Made by a program: the position numbers and the translations under genes. Source: Taeniopygia guttata (taxonomy: Eukaryota > Chordata > Aves > Passeriformes > Estrildidae). Taken from it: a DNA stretch of 64,000 bases. This document shows, one piece after another, positions 1-12,753 of the stretch. Location of the stretch: assembly GCF_048771995.1 (NCBI RefSeq), contig NC_133030.1, forward strand, positions 11,982,001 through 12,046,000. The letters run 5' to 3'. A model generated the notes under the pieces. The model made no database searches. It saw only the letters and a list, made by a program, of their open reading frames with translations, and was not told where the DNA came from. Position 1 is the first letter of the stretch. Every line of letters starts with the position of its first letter.

Positions 1-29
1 TGGAATGGCACTTGGGGGGTCAGTCAGGA

Positions 30-480
30 ATTAAACAGAATCATCCAGGTTGGGAAAGACCTCCAAAATCATCGAGTCCAGCCTGTGACTCATCCCAACC
101 TTGTCACCAGCCCAGAGTACTGAGTGCCACGTCCAGGCCTTCCCTGGACACCTCCAGGGATAGGGACTCCACCACCTCCCTGGACAGCACTTTCAATGAG
201 GAAATTCTTACAGAACCACCCCTGGCAGAGCTTGAGGCCATTTCCTCTTGTCCCATCCCTTTCTCCCTGGGAGCTGCACCCTCCTGTCAGGGAGTTGTGG
301 AGAGGCAGAAGGTCACCCCGAGCCTCCTTTTCTCCAGACTGAGCGCCTTCAGCTCCTTGTGCTCCAGATCCTTTCCCAGCTCCGTTCCCTCCCTTAGACA
401 CACATCAGCCCCTCCATATCCTCCTTGCCATGAGAAGCCCAGAGCTGGACACAGCACTCAAGGGGCCTCAGCAGTGGAAA
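30..480 (-). repeat. CR1-type LINE fragment, 3' part, antisense
   Basis: The text reads as the reverse complement of the 3' region of avian CR1 elements. It shows the AATCATC-containing terminus, then the 'AAGACCTCCAAAATCATCGA' stretch, 'CCTCCAGGGATAGGGACTCC', 'CTTGAGGCCATTTCCTCTTG' and the 'CTCCAGACTGAGC' block in the usual order. It is truncated at its 5' end and old, since many positions have drifted. Edges are approximate. It lies beyond the probable RIC8A poly(A) site and no gene is visible in it. Confidence 0.8.
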
Positions 481-645
481 CTGGAAAACAAAGCAAGGCT
501 TCCCTCCAGCTCTTCACCTCCTAGACCATGTTTAGGAACACTCCCAGCTCCTAAGGACACATGGGCAGAAACACCTGGGATGCTCTGCCACAGGGATTTC
601 CTTGCTGGGAGGAATCACTGCCACACTCCCACGTGTCAGGTTGGC

Positions 646-651
646 TTTATT
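646..651 (-). promoter_or_regulatory. RIC8A: Probable RIC8A poly(A) signal (AATAAA)
   Basis: TTTATT on the plus strand reads AATAAA on the minus strand about 0.9 kb downstream of the RIC8A stop codon. The interval 652-1560 would then be RIC8A 3' UTR, and no open coding structure is seen there. On the plus strand, two AATAAA motifs near 750-763 could end a transcript coming from the left of the window, but nothing else supports that. Confidence 0.45.
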
Positions 652-1560
652 CTAGCATCACTTGTGCATTCCTACTCATGACGGGAGGTTTGGGAACTCA
701 GATACATGAGACAGATGAGAAGATTTACTTTCCAAAGAAAACAGGAATAAAAATAAAGACAATTCTATACCAGGCTCAACAGCAGCCCCTGGGGGACACA
801 GTGACCTGGGGACAGCAAGGATGAGCCAAGGACTAAGCACAGGTATTGGCCTTTTGTCTGGAAAGTGGGAGGTGGGGAGAGGTGAGTGTCCAAACCCAGC
901 TGGGTGGTGCCAGGGAAGGGACATCGGAGCATTCCCGGCAGCTGCCCATGCGCTCTCTCCTGCGGCCAATGGAATGCTGGAAGCTTCCAAGGCCTCCCTG
1001 GCTCTTCTCTGTTCATCCACACATTCTGGGTGTGCATGGACATGGATACAGCCGCCTGCACCATGCCCTGTGGATCCCATTCCCACTGGAGACCCACACC
1101 CCTCTCTGGCAGACCCCCTTCCCACAGCATTCCTGGGGAGTAGCCCCCGCGCTGGGACCGGGCATACACACAGCCACGTGCACACGGGAGGCCCCAAGGG
1201 TCACTGAACCCTAACACAGTGGCAGGAAGAGCCTCCCCCTGACCCTTCTTCCCAAACAACACATATTTAAAAACCAAAAATCCTACTGGAGAGTCCTGGA
1301 AGCAATTTGGAGTGTGAAATCCTCAAGGCTGCTGACAGGAGAGACCGAGGTGGAGCCAGGTCACGGAGACCTCTGGAAGGAGAGGTGGCTATGGAGCTGG
1401 GAAGGAGGCAGGTGTTCCATGTGGTGGGCTGTGAGGGGTCCAGGCTGGATCCAGATCCCACAGAGAGAGTTCCTGGCACAGTGCCAGCCCCTGGGTGCAG
1501 CACCAGTTCCGAGAGAGAGCGGCTGGAGCCTGGCTCTCCGTGGCTGGGGCGGGAGCTGGG

Positions 1561-4500
1561 TCAGTCCAGCCCCAGGTCCGAGTCAGAGGATGAGCGCTCG
1601 TCGGCGATGTTGCGAATGGCATTCTCCATGGGTGCCAGGTTGCCGCTTGGAGTGATGCCCATGGGCTGGATCACCTTCTCCCTGCAGCCAGGGAGAGGGG
1701 AAAGGTAAGGCAGAGCTGCAGCAGAGCATGGGAACAAACCAGGAATACGGCAGCAAAGCGGGGCTTCTGGAAATGGCCTGGAACACCCATGGCACCACTA
1801 AAGATCCCTTCTGAGAAGTGGGAACGGTTCCAGGCCTAAAACTTCCAGCATGGCGAAGCAATGGCCTGGAAGCACAATCCTATTCCCTGGAATAGGCTCC
1901 TTTCTAGAGTCCTCTTCTGTGTGGTTCAGGATTCCCAGAGGAAAACTAACACTTGTGTCCATGTTCCTTTCCCTCCAACATAGGATGGACTTACTGCCCT
2001 CCTACTCTTGAAAGCCTGAACTCAGCTGGGCTCCTGTGGGTCAGAGATAACTGGAGAAAGCACTCCAACAGGAAAGTGGTTGGTGGCACTGGCTGCCATC
2101 TGTCCCCAGAATGCTGCCTCCCCCTTAGCTGCATTGCCAGGACAGAGGCTGCTGTCCTTCCCAAGCACCAGGACAAAGCTGGCAAGCTGCAGGTGCTTAG
2201 GAACAACATAGGCACAGCAAGGAATTCCACAGTTCCCCAGCCAAAGCTGGAGGAGCTGGCAGTGCTTCCCGTGCATGTCATGGAGCCATGCTGAAGGAAG
2301 AATTGCCCTGCCACTCCCACTCCCAGATCCCTCCAGGCCTTGGGAACCCAGCCAAAGGAAGGTTTGTGACACACACCATGTAACCCTGACACACACCATG
2401 TCCCAGTACCTGGACAACTTGTCAAACATGTTGACCAATTTCATGGCTTCATGCTCCTTCTGCTCCTCCGTCATCCCTTCCATGGGGTTGGGCAGCTTCT
2501 CCTCCACGCGTCCCGTCACAGGGTTGATGCTGCACAGAAAGCAGTGAGGCCAGGGCTCAGGGTGGGGACAGCAGGTGACAAAAGGCTGTTTGGAATCCTT
2601 CTGAGCCTCATGGAGCAGAGGAATGCCATAGCAGCACTGGCTGTCACTGCTGCTCGTGCCCTAAGCCCCAAGTGCCATCACAGTGCTACTAGGGATTCTG
2701 ACATACATCCATAAAAACACCTCCCTTTTCTCTAACATCCCCTCCTACCAATGCCACAGTGGCACTGGAAATGAGCTACGTGAGGGCAGGTGACATTTCC
2801 TCCCTCTCCTCAAGGCAGGAGACAAAAGCTAATGGAGAAAATCCCAACAAACCCAACCTGCAGGGACACTGAACAGTGTGTGGGGGATGCATCGGTGGGC
2901 ACGGGCCTGGAACCCCCACCCTCAAGATACCACCCACTGCAGAGGAAAGGAGAAAGGGAAAAAAAATGAGAGGGAAGGGAAAAACAAAGATATGGAAGCA
3001 AAAAAGAGGAACCAAAAACCAGCTGGGTGTAGCAACACTGAGAGGGGTAGGAAAAACAGGCGCTTCCACCCCTGCTGCAGGTGGGAAAGCAGAACAGGAA
3101 GATGGCAGCAGGTACATGAAGAGGGATGAAGAAGGATCAGGAATGGGAGAAGGCAATTTCTAGAGGGGAGAGGATCTCTTTACTTGGGCTTTGCCTCTTT
3201 GTACTCCTCCGTGTCTGTGTCTTCATCCTCCGAGTACTCCCCCTCTTCCCGGCCGCCGGCCATGAGGCCCCGTGCCGCCAGCAGCCCCGCGGCATTCCCG
3301 TAGCCCGTGTACTTCACAAACCGGGACACTGCCAGGAGAAGGGACAGAGACCATCCTGTGCTCCCCTTCTGCCTCTAGCCCCATGCTCCCACCAGCCCCA
3401 GCAGCATGGTTTTGCCATGTCTCCAGGCCACGGAGACACGGAGGTGCTGACAGGGAGTAAGGCCCGTGCGTGGGAGCTGAACGTGGGCCAGGCTGTGTGC
3501 AGGGTGCTGGGGTGTCTTCCAGCACAGCTCATCCCTCACCACTGGCCTGAGAGACACCATCTCCTTCCCAGAGCTCCTGGAGCTCTTCCCTTTTCCCCAC
3601 TCAGCAGGGCTGTCCCGAGGGAAGGCAGAAGCCCTGCAGAGAGCCCCAGTCTCAGGGTCTCCCTGTGGAAGCCCCCCAGGACTCACCGCTCTCCTTGCAG
3701 AGCACGAAGAGGAACTCGGCGGCACAGTGCTTGACATCAGTGTCGATGTGCGTCATGAGCCTCACCAGCTTGTTCCGCAGGGAATTCCCCACCTCCGGCC
3801 GGTTCCGCACGTCCCGCAGCGGCGGCAGCACCTGCAAGGCCACAGCGAGGGTGACAGAACACTGTGGGTCCCAAAGCCACCCACAGCAGAGGTGTCTGGA
3901 GGGTGGCCACAAGCAGGGCTCTGCTCGCCTCCCCTCCCCTCAGGGCAGCACCCCTGAACACAGGGGTGGTGCTGAGCACAGCATACCCTGGCCTTCAGGA
4001 ACTTCCTGGTCTGCCGGTGGACTCGGGCACTCTCTGTCAGCAGGTTCAGCACAGGGGTCAAGCTCTCCTTCAGCTTGTGGCCCTGCAGAAACATCCCCAG
4101 AAGGAGCAGCACGTCAGTCATGCTGAGCTCAGCTTGTCTGGCTCATGCTGGAGAACACGAGCACAGATCATCAGGGAGATGGAGGGACATGGAGCTTCCC
4201 AACCTCTGCCACAGGCATTCAATGCCTCCTTCCTTCCCACACCACTTGCTGTGGCACAGGCAGTGCCAGAAATATAGAAATATTTGGGCAGGGCATCCAG
4301 GGCAGAGAAGTGCAGTGTTAAGATTTGGAGGCCCTTTGGAACAACTCCAGAGGCTGAAAACTGTAGTCAGCTTAAAAATAACAGGAACTCGGGTTTCCAG
4401 AACTGCCTGCTGGATCACAGCTGAGTGAAACAGGGCTGATTTGTCAATCACCCTGTTAATTATCAGCTAATCATCCACTGTTCCACCAAGCTCACTGTCT

Positions 4501-7500
4501 GCAGCCCTCAAAGCAATGGCGGTCACCTTCCCAGTTCAGGGGTGTTGGATTAGTCCCACCAACCACAGCTCTGCTAAAAGCTGTCCCTCCCACAAAGGGC
4601 TAACTTCAAACCAAGTGTGCTGCTCCCACCAGGCTCTTCCAGGCTGAGGGAAAGGTGCCCTGGACCCGTGGGAAGAAGCAGGCCCATCACCCACCCTGTC
4701 CAGGCGCCGCTCCAGGAAGTCCAGGAGGATGCTGACCGCATCCATGTTGACACCCATGTACTCCAGTGAGCCCGGACGCACTTTGGGAGTCAGAAGCACA
4801 TCCAGACACTTCAGGGGTAGGTTGCCCAGCAGGTTGACTGTGTGGCTGCACGTGTGAAAGAGAAGAGAAGTGAACACACAGTGATGGAGCTTTGCTCACA
4901 GAAGTCCTTCAGGTCTGCAGAAATGAAGGCCCGTCATTAACTCGCAGGAGTGTGAGGACCTGGCAATCCAAGTTTTCCTGGAGCATCTCAAGCTCCTCAA
5001 ACCACTGAAAGGGGATAACTTAAGATGCTTTTTGGGCAGCTAACTATATGCTGAGACTCCAAAGATACTTTAGTGATATCTGAGAACCCACAGATCTTGA
5101 CACAGAGCCAAGCAGGACCAATCTGGGTGGTCTAAGGTCTGTCTCTGGAGTCTCCTGTGTCATTCTTAATCCTGATGTTCCACCCCAGCACTGCCTGGGA
5201 TCCCCCCAACTATGTATTCTTGTGGACAAGGTGGTGTCACCTGCTCCAAGGTGAAACCCTTGCACCACTAATGCTTGGCAACATGACACAGCCGATTTCT
5301 CAGCATGGCTTAAGACTAATTAAGGCCATCTCATGGACCTTTTAAAGCAGTACACTTCTTCCCTGGCCAGTTGCCCACTGAGGTGGATGTCACCATTGGG
5401 ACAGCCTGACACAGAACATGGAAGATCTCAGAGGTCAGGAGGCCATGGCACTCCCATATGGCATTCCCAGGGCAGGAAAGGCTGTTTCTGAGCTCCAGCA
5501 GCGTGAGGGATCCCCAGGCTAAACCCAAAAGCTGCTGGTCAGCAAGGTCCCTCCCAGTTGCCCAAGGTCCCACTGGATGTGCCTGGGGGAGCTGGCAAAG
5601 CTCCAGGTGAAGCTCCTCCCAACACAGACCTGTGGAACTCCTCGGTGCGGTCCTCGCCGTCGGCAGAGATCATGAGGCAGTGGCGCAGGAGGGCACCCAA
5701 GTGCCTGTACAAAGCAGCATCTTCCTGGCCCCAGCATGGAGAAAGAAACACCTCGATCAGCAAAGGGGATCCCATATATCCCAGAGCCTGCAGCCCATGC
5801 CCCCCTCCTGCAGCCTGATCATGGAAAGCAGACTCTCAATTCTCCATTTGGAAATGCTAAAAGCACAGGCAAAGTAAGAGATAATACTGCACTGGACAGA
5901 GGCAGTGCCCTAAGGACACCCGAGTCCCTCACCACCCTGAGGGTGCATAAAGACCAATCTGGGACATGAGAAAATGCGAGGGAGGAGAAAACCTGAAAAG
6001 CCAGAGCCCAGAGACACACAGATGCCATGGGCCCAAGGAGCTCACCTCGTCCACCTCCCTCTTGCTGGAATCAAAGGTGATGTTGAAGAGCACTTTGAGG
6101 ATCTCCATGGCTCGCTCCGTCTCCTGCCGAGGCAAAGGTGGGAGAAGTCCCTCCTCTGTGGCAACTTCATAGGGGTCCAACCACTTGACCCCGAGGGTCA
6201 GCTCCAGGGTGTCTGTCATGAGGCTGATTCCCCGGAGCTCCTGGGCGAGCTGCTGCCGGATGTCCACCCTGAGGGCCGTCAGCAGGAACAGCAGGCGCAG
6301 GTCGAAGAACTTGATGTCGTGAGGAAGACTCCGCTCGTTGTAGAGCTTGATGCGCCGGGCCAGCCCCACCACCAGCCGCCCCTCCGCCGTCAGCTCCTGC
6401 GCCATGGCGCTGCTGAACACAATGTTGCACAGGCATTTCAGGGATTCCAGGATTACATCCAAGTCTGGGACCTCCCGGATGAGCTCCTCAGAGCAATCGA
6501 TGCCAGCGTGCCTGGAGAGGGTCTTCAGGCTTTCCTTGGTGGTGAAAGGGTCGAGGCAGTGCTTGTCCCGGGACAGGATGCGGATGCTCTCCAGGCAGGT
6601 GACCTGGCAGGATGGCTGCAGCTCCCTCTCCAAGAACTTGATCAGCAGCTGGGCCATTTTCTGTGCAGATGGAAACAAGCAATGCCTTGGATACCAACAC
6701 TTCCCAGGGCTCCCTACGGCCCTGGCATGCTCTGCCCTGGACAACAGCCGTGTCACCTGGGCCTGCTCAAGTGCACACTCGGCAGCACTCAGGAAGTGCC
6801 TGGCTCTGGCATTGATCCTGACCAGTCTGGGCAAGAACAACCAGGAAAAAATGTCTTGTAGAGGGTGTTGGGTGCAAAGGGAGAGCACAAACAGGTCACT
6901 GTTATAGCTCTGCCCTGGTGAGGCTGGTTCAGGCTGACAGGGCCGACCTGCCCACTGCACAAGGGAGGGACACAGGACCCGAGGGAGGTGAGGAGAGCAC
7001 CTGATGCCTTGGGAAAAGAGGTGAAGAGACCTCAGGAGATTGAAATAAGCAGCATCTCCTTAATTTCAGTGCTGTCTGGAGACCTACTGGCCCAGATCTT
7101 CCATGGGTACAGACTGGCAGAGCCCCACTAACACAATTCATGGGAGCTGCAAAGCTCACGGGGAACGGTGAATCACAGAGCAGCACGAGAGCACAGACAA
7201 GGCCTCAGAGACACAGGCAGCTCAGGCTGAACCACGTGTGGCAACACTTCTCATCACACCAGTAACCCACACACACTGCTGGGGGAGCCCACCAGACCTC
7301 AAACACAACACAGCTCAGAGCACGGGTCTTTCTGTGATGTTACAAGAGTGAAAGAACCCAAAAAATGAGGTTTGTAACTGGCTTAACACCTCATTGGTTA
7401 CACTTCAAAATAATCAGAGAACCATTAAGGTTGGAATCATTAATCATAATCATTAGTCATTAATCATAATCATCCGGCTTGGAAAAGACCTCCAAGACCA

Positions 7501-10500
7501 TCAAGTCCAACTTGTAACCAATCAGCACCTTCACAACCAGACCAGAGCATGGAACAGTCATTTCTTGAATACCACCAGAGATGGATGATAGCTACACCAC
7601 CTCCCTGGGCAGCCCCTTCCAATGCCTTCCACCCTTTCCATGAAAAAATTCCTCCTGATAGCCAACCTCACTCTCCCCTGGTGAAATGAAACTACTGAGG
7701 GAAGGAATGAAGAAAAACTGAACTTCAGTCCTTAACGTGAGGCTTGTGGTGTGTTCCAAAATCACATCCTGGGGAAATGATGAAGTACAGCTGTTCCTCT
7801 TCTCCTGCCTCACAGGGAAACAGAGTTTCAGATACAGTCCCAGCAACCAAAGCCTCAGGCTGGTTCAGGGGAAAGAGATCTCAGGGTGTGTGCCTGAAGC
7901 TGAACCATCTGTAAACTCAAGCACCAGGAACTAGTGGTGCTGTTCATCTCATATTTCATGGCATACATCCCAAAATTGGGACACTGCCTGAAGCCATGTC
8001 CTGTGTGACTGTGCCAGCTCACACACTGGGTCAGTGCAAGGCAAAGAGCTCAGATCTCATCAGATCCAGTCCCACGTTTCAGGCTGTGCCTGGAACGCTC
8101 CATGTGGCAGCAGCTGGCCCTGGCACAGCCAAAGGAGGTCTAACTCTCCACCCGGGTCACCTGGCCTGCACTTGCTGCACTAACACAGACATTGGCACCA
8201 CCCACCAGTGAACTGACCCCAGAACTGAGCCAGCTGGAAAATAACCCAGGGAAAACAGTCATTCTTATGGCAGAACAGCCAGGCAGGAGCAGGAATGAGC
8301 AGGCAGAGTGTTCCTTCCCTCCAAGTGCCAGATTACACCAGCTCAAAGGATTTGCTAATACACAGCTCCTGCCAAATCCCACTGCTGGCTCCCAGCAGAG
8401 CCCCTCACCCTCCCCCGGAGCCAGCACTGCTGTGATTCCTGTCCAGAGGCATCAGAGATCACATCCATGACTGGGACTATATGGATCATGGAACCATTGC
8501 TAGTGTCAGATGGATGCCAATCTTTATCCAAAATCACCAAATACTGATGGAGAAAACAGAGCCAGACAGTCCAAGCACATAATTCCCCAACCAGGTTAAT
8601 GGAAAGCTTTCAGTTCTTCTCCTGTGGGAGCTGCTTGCCAAGCCCAGCTGGACATGAGTACAGAGCAGCAGATTTACACACTGACCAGAGGAGGACAGCA
8701 ATTAGCATGTGCCTACCTTCCTCTCTTCCCGCTCCTCATCCTCGAAGATGAAGCACTGAGATTTCTATGGAGAAAACAAAATCAGTCAGAAAGAGGAATA
8801 GTTAAATCTCCATGGGACCAGAGCAGAGCCATTCAGCTGGAAAGCAGCGGGTCCAAAACATGCTGCAACAGCAAATACACCATCTCCTGACAGTCCCCCC
8901 CGCATCATGGGCATCACCCCTGGCTCCACAGCACCAGTGGAATGCCACAGGCCAGCTGACAGATGGATTTAGTTTAAATACTGCAGCAGCACAGTGGCTA
9001 TTCATCCCAATCCCAATATCCTATAAGAGCCGGTAATTCCCGTGCTCAGTGATACCACTGAGCTGTGCCTACATGTCTCCCCTTGATATTTATTATTCCT
9101 TTTCCTGACCAAAAGAAGTCTTGTCTCCATGGTACATGGGAATGGATCCTCGTGGTTATCCAGGTCATTCTTTAAACACACAGGACTCGATCTCCACACT
9201 CCATCCTGTCCCCATGCTAACAAACACTCCTGATCTCCATTCATTGTGTTTCTCTTGCTATTTTGTTTGTTCTTCACTGACAGTCTCCTTCCTGACCAAA
9301 CCTGCTCCCATGGAACTGGAGATCACAGGTGCCTGGGGAGAAGCAGCACCTCCCAGTGATTGAGGCAATCCTTGCTCATACCAAGAGAGCGTTTGATCCC
9401 AGCTTGGAGAACAAAAATGTTTAAAATCCATAAAACATTGATTATGTGTGTGCAGTCACCAAGAGCCCAGGGATAGTACTGGCTCTGTCCAGCCTGGAAG
9501 CAGCAATGGACACAGTGCCTGAAGCAGCCCAGGTATGGGGCAGGACAGGTGTATTCCAGCCAGGCTGAGTGTGAGCTCCATGAGCTGATCCATCCACACT
9601 ACCAGGAGCTGATGGCCCAGTCCTGCCACTGCCGTGTTCCACAAGCAGGTTGCTTGTTCTTCCCTCAGCACATCCTCTTTTCAGGCTGTAATACCATTTA
9701 GGGATATTTTGGCCACACCTGGGGTTTTGCTTTAGCTGTAGCATATTCCCAGCAAGCAAAAACTGTGTGCACAACAGTGAATTAAAACAAATCCACAAGA
9801 AAGGCATACAGAACCATTAGTCTTGCAGCAGAAGCAATGCCAGGCTGTGCCAGGTTTATCTGCAGATTCATAATCCTCTTTGACTGCTCCATTTCCTCCA
9901 GACAGGCCAGCAAACCCTGTTGCTGCAGTTCCCTAGGCTCAATACCCCAGGAAGGACCCAGCTGGGGGACTCCAACAGGAAATATCATGGTTTGGAGGCA
10001 CACAGACACTGTTTGCACCTGCTGCTGGTGCTGTTAATCCTTAGTGTTGTCCTTAACAGACACCTGCTCCTTCTTGGCCAATATCTCCTCATTCCAAATC
10101 TGACTGTTAGGAATAGCTCCACACACTCTCTCTCTCACACACACTCTTGCAAAATATTCCTCAGGTTTTCCCTGCTGGCTTCCACCTACTCCAGCCTGGT
10201 GCAGAGTGAGTCAGAGTGATCCACAGGGCCAGCCCCTCTCAGGGGAAACCTCCGAGTTTCTCTGACAACTAGAGTCTGTTTCAAACAGGATTTCACAGAG
10301 CCATAGAATATCCCGAGCTGTAAGGAACCCACACGATCCATTCAGTCCAGCTCCTGGCTCTGCCCAGACAGCACAACAATCCCACCCTGTGTCTGAGAGC
10401 ACTGTCCCAACGCTCCTGGAGCTCTGGCAGCCTTGGGGCTGTGCCCATTCCCCGGGGAGCCTGTTCAGTGCCCAACCACTCTCTGGGGGAAGAACCTTTT

Positions 10501-11090
10501 CCTAATATATAACCTAAACCTCTCCAGCTGCTCCCTTGGGTCCTGTCACTGGTCAGAGAGCAGACACTGGAGCTGCCCCTCCATCACCCCTCAGGAGGAA
10601 GTTGTAAACAGATGAGGTCTCCCCTCAGTCTCCTTTCTCCGAGCAGAGATTTACCACCACAGATAATCTTTTCCTACTTTAAGGCTAGAAACACTCCCAT
10701 CGCTGCTTCCAGATCGTTGGGGTTTGATATTCAACATTCTACATTCATTATTTACTGTTTTCAGAGCCCTGCTCATACCCCCAGCAGTCACCTCCAATCA
10801 TCATCTTTTGACTTGCAAATTCCAACCTCGTTTCACCTGCAGCCCCTCCCTGGATTCTCTCAGCACCTCAGCACTGCCTTAACATAAAAGCTCCTCCTTC
10901 TCAGTCCTCACCCTAACTCTTATTTCCAGGCCAGGCTTTACTTGGGATCTGGATAATAATTTTTTTAGGAGTTCCTGAGATGAGGGAAGCGTTGATACTC
11001 ACTCACCTCTTGGTTGTAGACCTGGAGCACCTTGAAAACCGTGTCCTGCTCCCCACTTTCCAGCGTGGATACCACAGCCTGGAGCTCCAT
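1561..11090 (-). CDS. RIC8A: RIC8A, synembryn-A (G-alpha chaperone / GEF), 10 coding exons
   Basis: Cytosolic armadillo-like chaperone and non-receptor exchange factor for G-alpha i/q/12 subunits. Exons in transcript order: 11090-11007 (ATG), 8764-8717, 6660-6046, 5724-5630, 4845-4695, 4082-3987, 3831-3687, 3328-3184, 2529-2410, 1681-1561 (TGA). All junctions are GT/AG and in phase, giving 539 aa, close to the vertebrate family length. Recognised blocks are [31 protein letters not shown]-like (here [17 protein letters not shown]), [32 protein letters not shown] and [17 protein letters not shown]. The acidic [15 protein letters not shown] stretch and the serine-rich [10 protein letters not shown] tail match the region that CK2 phosphorylates in the mammalian protein (family knowledge). 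Introns carry CR1 fragments near 7430 and 10285. The gene lies head-to-head with BET1L, the same arrangement as in human 11p15.5. Confidence 0.96.
7430..7690 (-). repeat. CR1-type LINE fragment in RIC8A intron 2
   Basis: The antisense CR1 3' end starts with several AATCAT units (the terminal direct repeat typical of CR1). It continues through 'GGAAAAGACCTCCAAGACCA', 'CCACCTCCCTGGGCAGCCCC' and 'CTTTCCATGAAAAAATTCCT'. It is 5'-truncated after roughly 220 bp. It lies in the intron between RIC8A exons 2 and 3. Confidence 0.8.
10285..10640 (-). repeat. CR1-type LINE fragment in RIC8A intron 1
   Basis: Antisense CR1-like sequence: 'CACAGAGCCATAGAATATCC' start, 'CAGTCCAGCTCCTGGC', 'CTAAACCTCTCCAGCTGCTC' and 'GGTCTCCCCTCAGTCTCCTT' blocks in CR1 order. 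It is more diverged than the copy at 7430. A CACACACTCTCTCTC simple repeat lies just before it (10120-10145). Confidence 0.7.
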
Positions 11091-12753
11091 TATCCCAAAC
11101 GCTCAGCTATTGCACAGCCCAGAGGAAGAGGAGCAAAGGGATTTCCAGGGTGATGGAAAAGCAGCTCGGCACACAGACCTCTGAGAGGGAAGAGAGAAAG
11201 GGGTGGAGAGAGCAAGGAGGGAAAAAACACAACACAAAAAAATCCCAAGTGATATTGCTCACACTGCTGCATCCATAAAAGTGGAGCAGATGGATAACCC
11301 GAGCAAAGCCAGCAGCCAGCTTCCTCTCTCTCTCCTGCTAATCCTCTTCTTCCTCGCTTTGCTTTTCAATGTTTAATATATACCCTCCCAGGAAAGCACT
11401 CAGGGGAAACCTTCCCCCCACCAGCTGGAGATTAACGTGGAGCAGATAACAGCAGCTCCCTGAAATAGCTCCCTGCTGCCTCCTCCTCCTCCTCCTCCTC
11501 CCCGCCTGCCCTGATTTCTGCTGCCGCACGGGGGGAAAATAACAAATAAAGCACGAAGCATTGCCGCGGAGTGCCAAGGGACGGAGCGGCGAGGCAGCCA
11601 GGCGGGAGAGCATCCTCCGGCTGCAGGCGGTGGGAAGCAGAGCAGGAGGGTTTGGTGGCGGGCTGGATCATGGCCGATCCCTGCAGGCGCAGCCAAAAGG
11701 CGCGTCCGGAGCCGGCCACCCCCGGGAGAGGATGTCCCTGCCGACAGTGCCAGCCAGCAGATGCGCAGCACCGCGGGATTATTTTGGACACGGCACCGGT
11801 TTAGCGGCTCACGGAGCCACGCGAACCCAGGGCGCTGGGACGTGATTGGCAGTGAGGGGAAATCCAGCAGATTTGAGCTCGGACATGTGTTCGGCTTCCG
11901 TGTTGCCATGAGGATGAGGCTGAGCTGGTCACACCAACCTCAACAAACCGGGATCACAGGCACAGGGCCCCCGGGGTTTGGGAATCACAAGGGCTGTCCC
12001 CTCCTGCCCACGCAGCCCCAGAGGGGACTTTTGTGGGGACCAAAAGAGGCAGATCCTGCATTTTGGAAGGCGGAAAGCTGCGGAGACAGGAGGCTGGGCT
12101 GGCCCGGGGCAGGGACACAGCATCCCCATGTGCAGGGGCTGGGATGGAGGGGATCCACCTCTGCTTTTGGAGGGATGACATTAACCAGTGGATCATTGGG
12201 CATATCCCCATTTCCATACTCCTACTGCCACCTCTTCCCCCACCATTTCAGTAAATTCCAAACCCCCTTTTTTTTGTTCCCGTAACCCCATTTATATCCC
12301 TAAACCCCTACCTTCCCCACAAACCTCTATTTTTGTCCCAAGCCCCTATTTTCCCCCCAAACCTCTATTTTTATCCCAAGCTCCTATTTTCCCCCTAAAC
12401 CTCTATTTCCCCACCCCCAAAACCCCTGATTATTTCCCCAAAACTTCTTTTTGTGCCCAGACCCCTATTCTTGTCCCCGAAGCCCTACATTTGTCCCCAG
12501 CCCCCCCGTTTTCTGCCCGCAAGGCGCTGTTTTCTCCCCCAGCCCCCTGTCCCGTCCCTGTGCCCGGGCAGGGCGCCGGCCGTACCTGCGGCCCGGGATC
12601 CCTCGGGAGGGAATTCCAGCCCTTCCACCCCGGCCCGGGCGAGCGGCCCGAGGGTCCCGGCGCCGGGGGGAAGGAGGAGGAGGAGGAGGAGGAAGAGCGG
12701 GCGGACATTTCGTGGCGGCTCCGCCCGGCGGGGCGGGACGGGCCGGGGCAGCC
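11091..12753. promoter_or_regulatory. Shared RIC8A / BET1L promoter interval
   Basis: This interval separates the divergent start codons of RIC8A (11090, minus) and BET1L (12754, plus). It should hold both 5' UTRs and transcription starts. It is rich in GC and CpG at 11500-11800 and again at 12540-12750. Between these lies a degenerate C-rich minisatellite (12280-12530). No TATA box is evident near either ATG. Transcription starts cannot be placed from sequence alone. Confidence 0.55.
12280..12530. repeat. Degenerate C-rich minisatellite upstream of BET1L exon 1
   Basis: Units of roughly 25-30 bp repeat with variation around the theme CCCC(A/C)AACCTCTATTTTTxTCCC. Clear neighbours are seen near 12325-12400. 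The strand asymmetry (C/T versus G/A) is strong. A related theme (CCCTAATTGCCCC, CCCCTGATTGCCCC) recurs on the other side of exon 1 at 12940-13130. Confidence 0.6.

Noticed and set aside
749-763. Plus-strand AATAAA motifs as the end of another gene
   Set aside because: No exon or reading frame to the left supports a plus-strand transcript; the area is a CR1 fragment.
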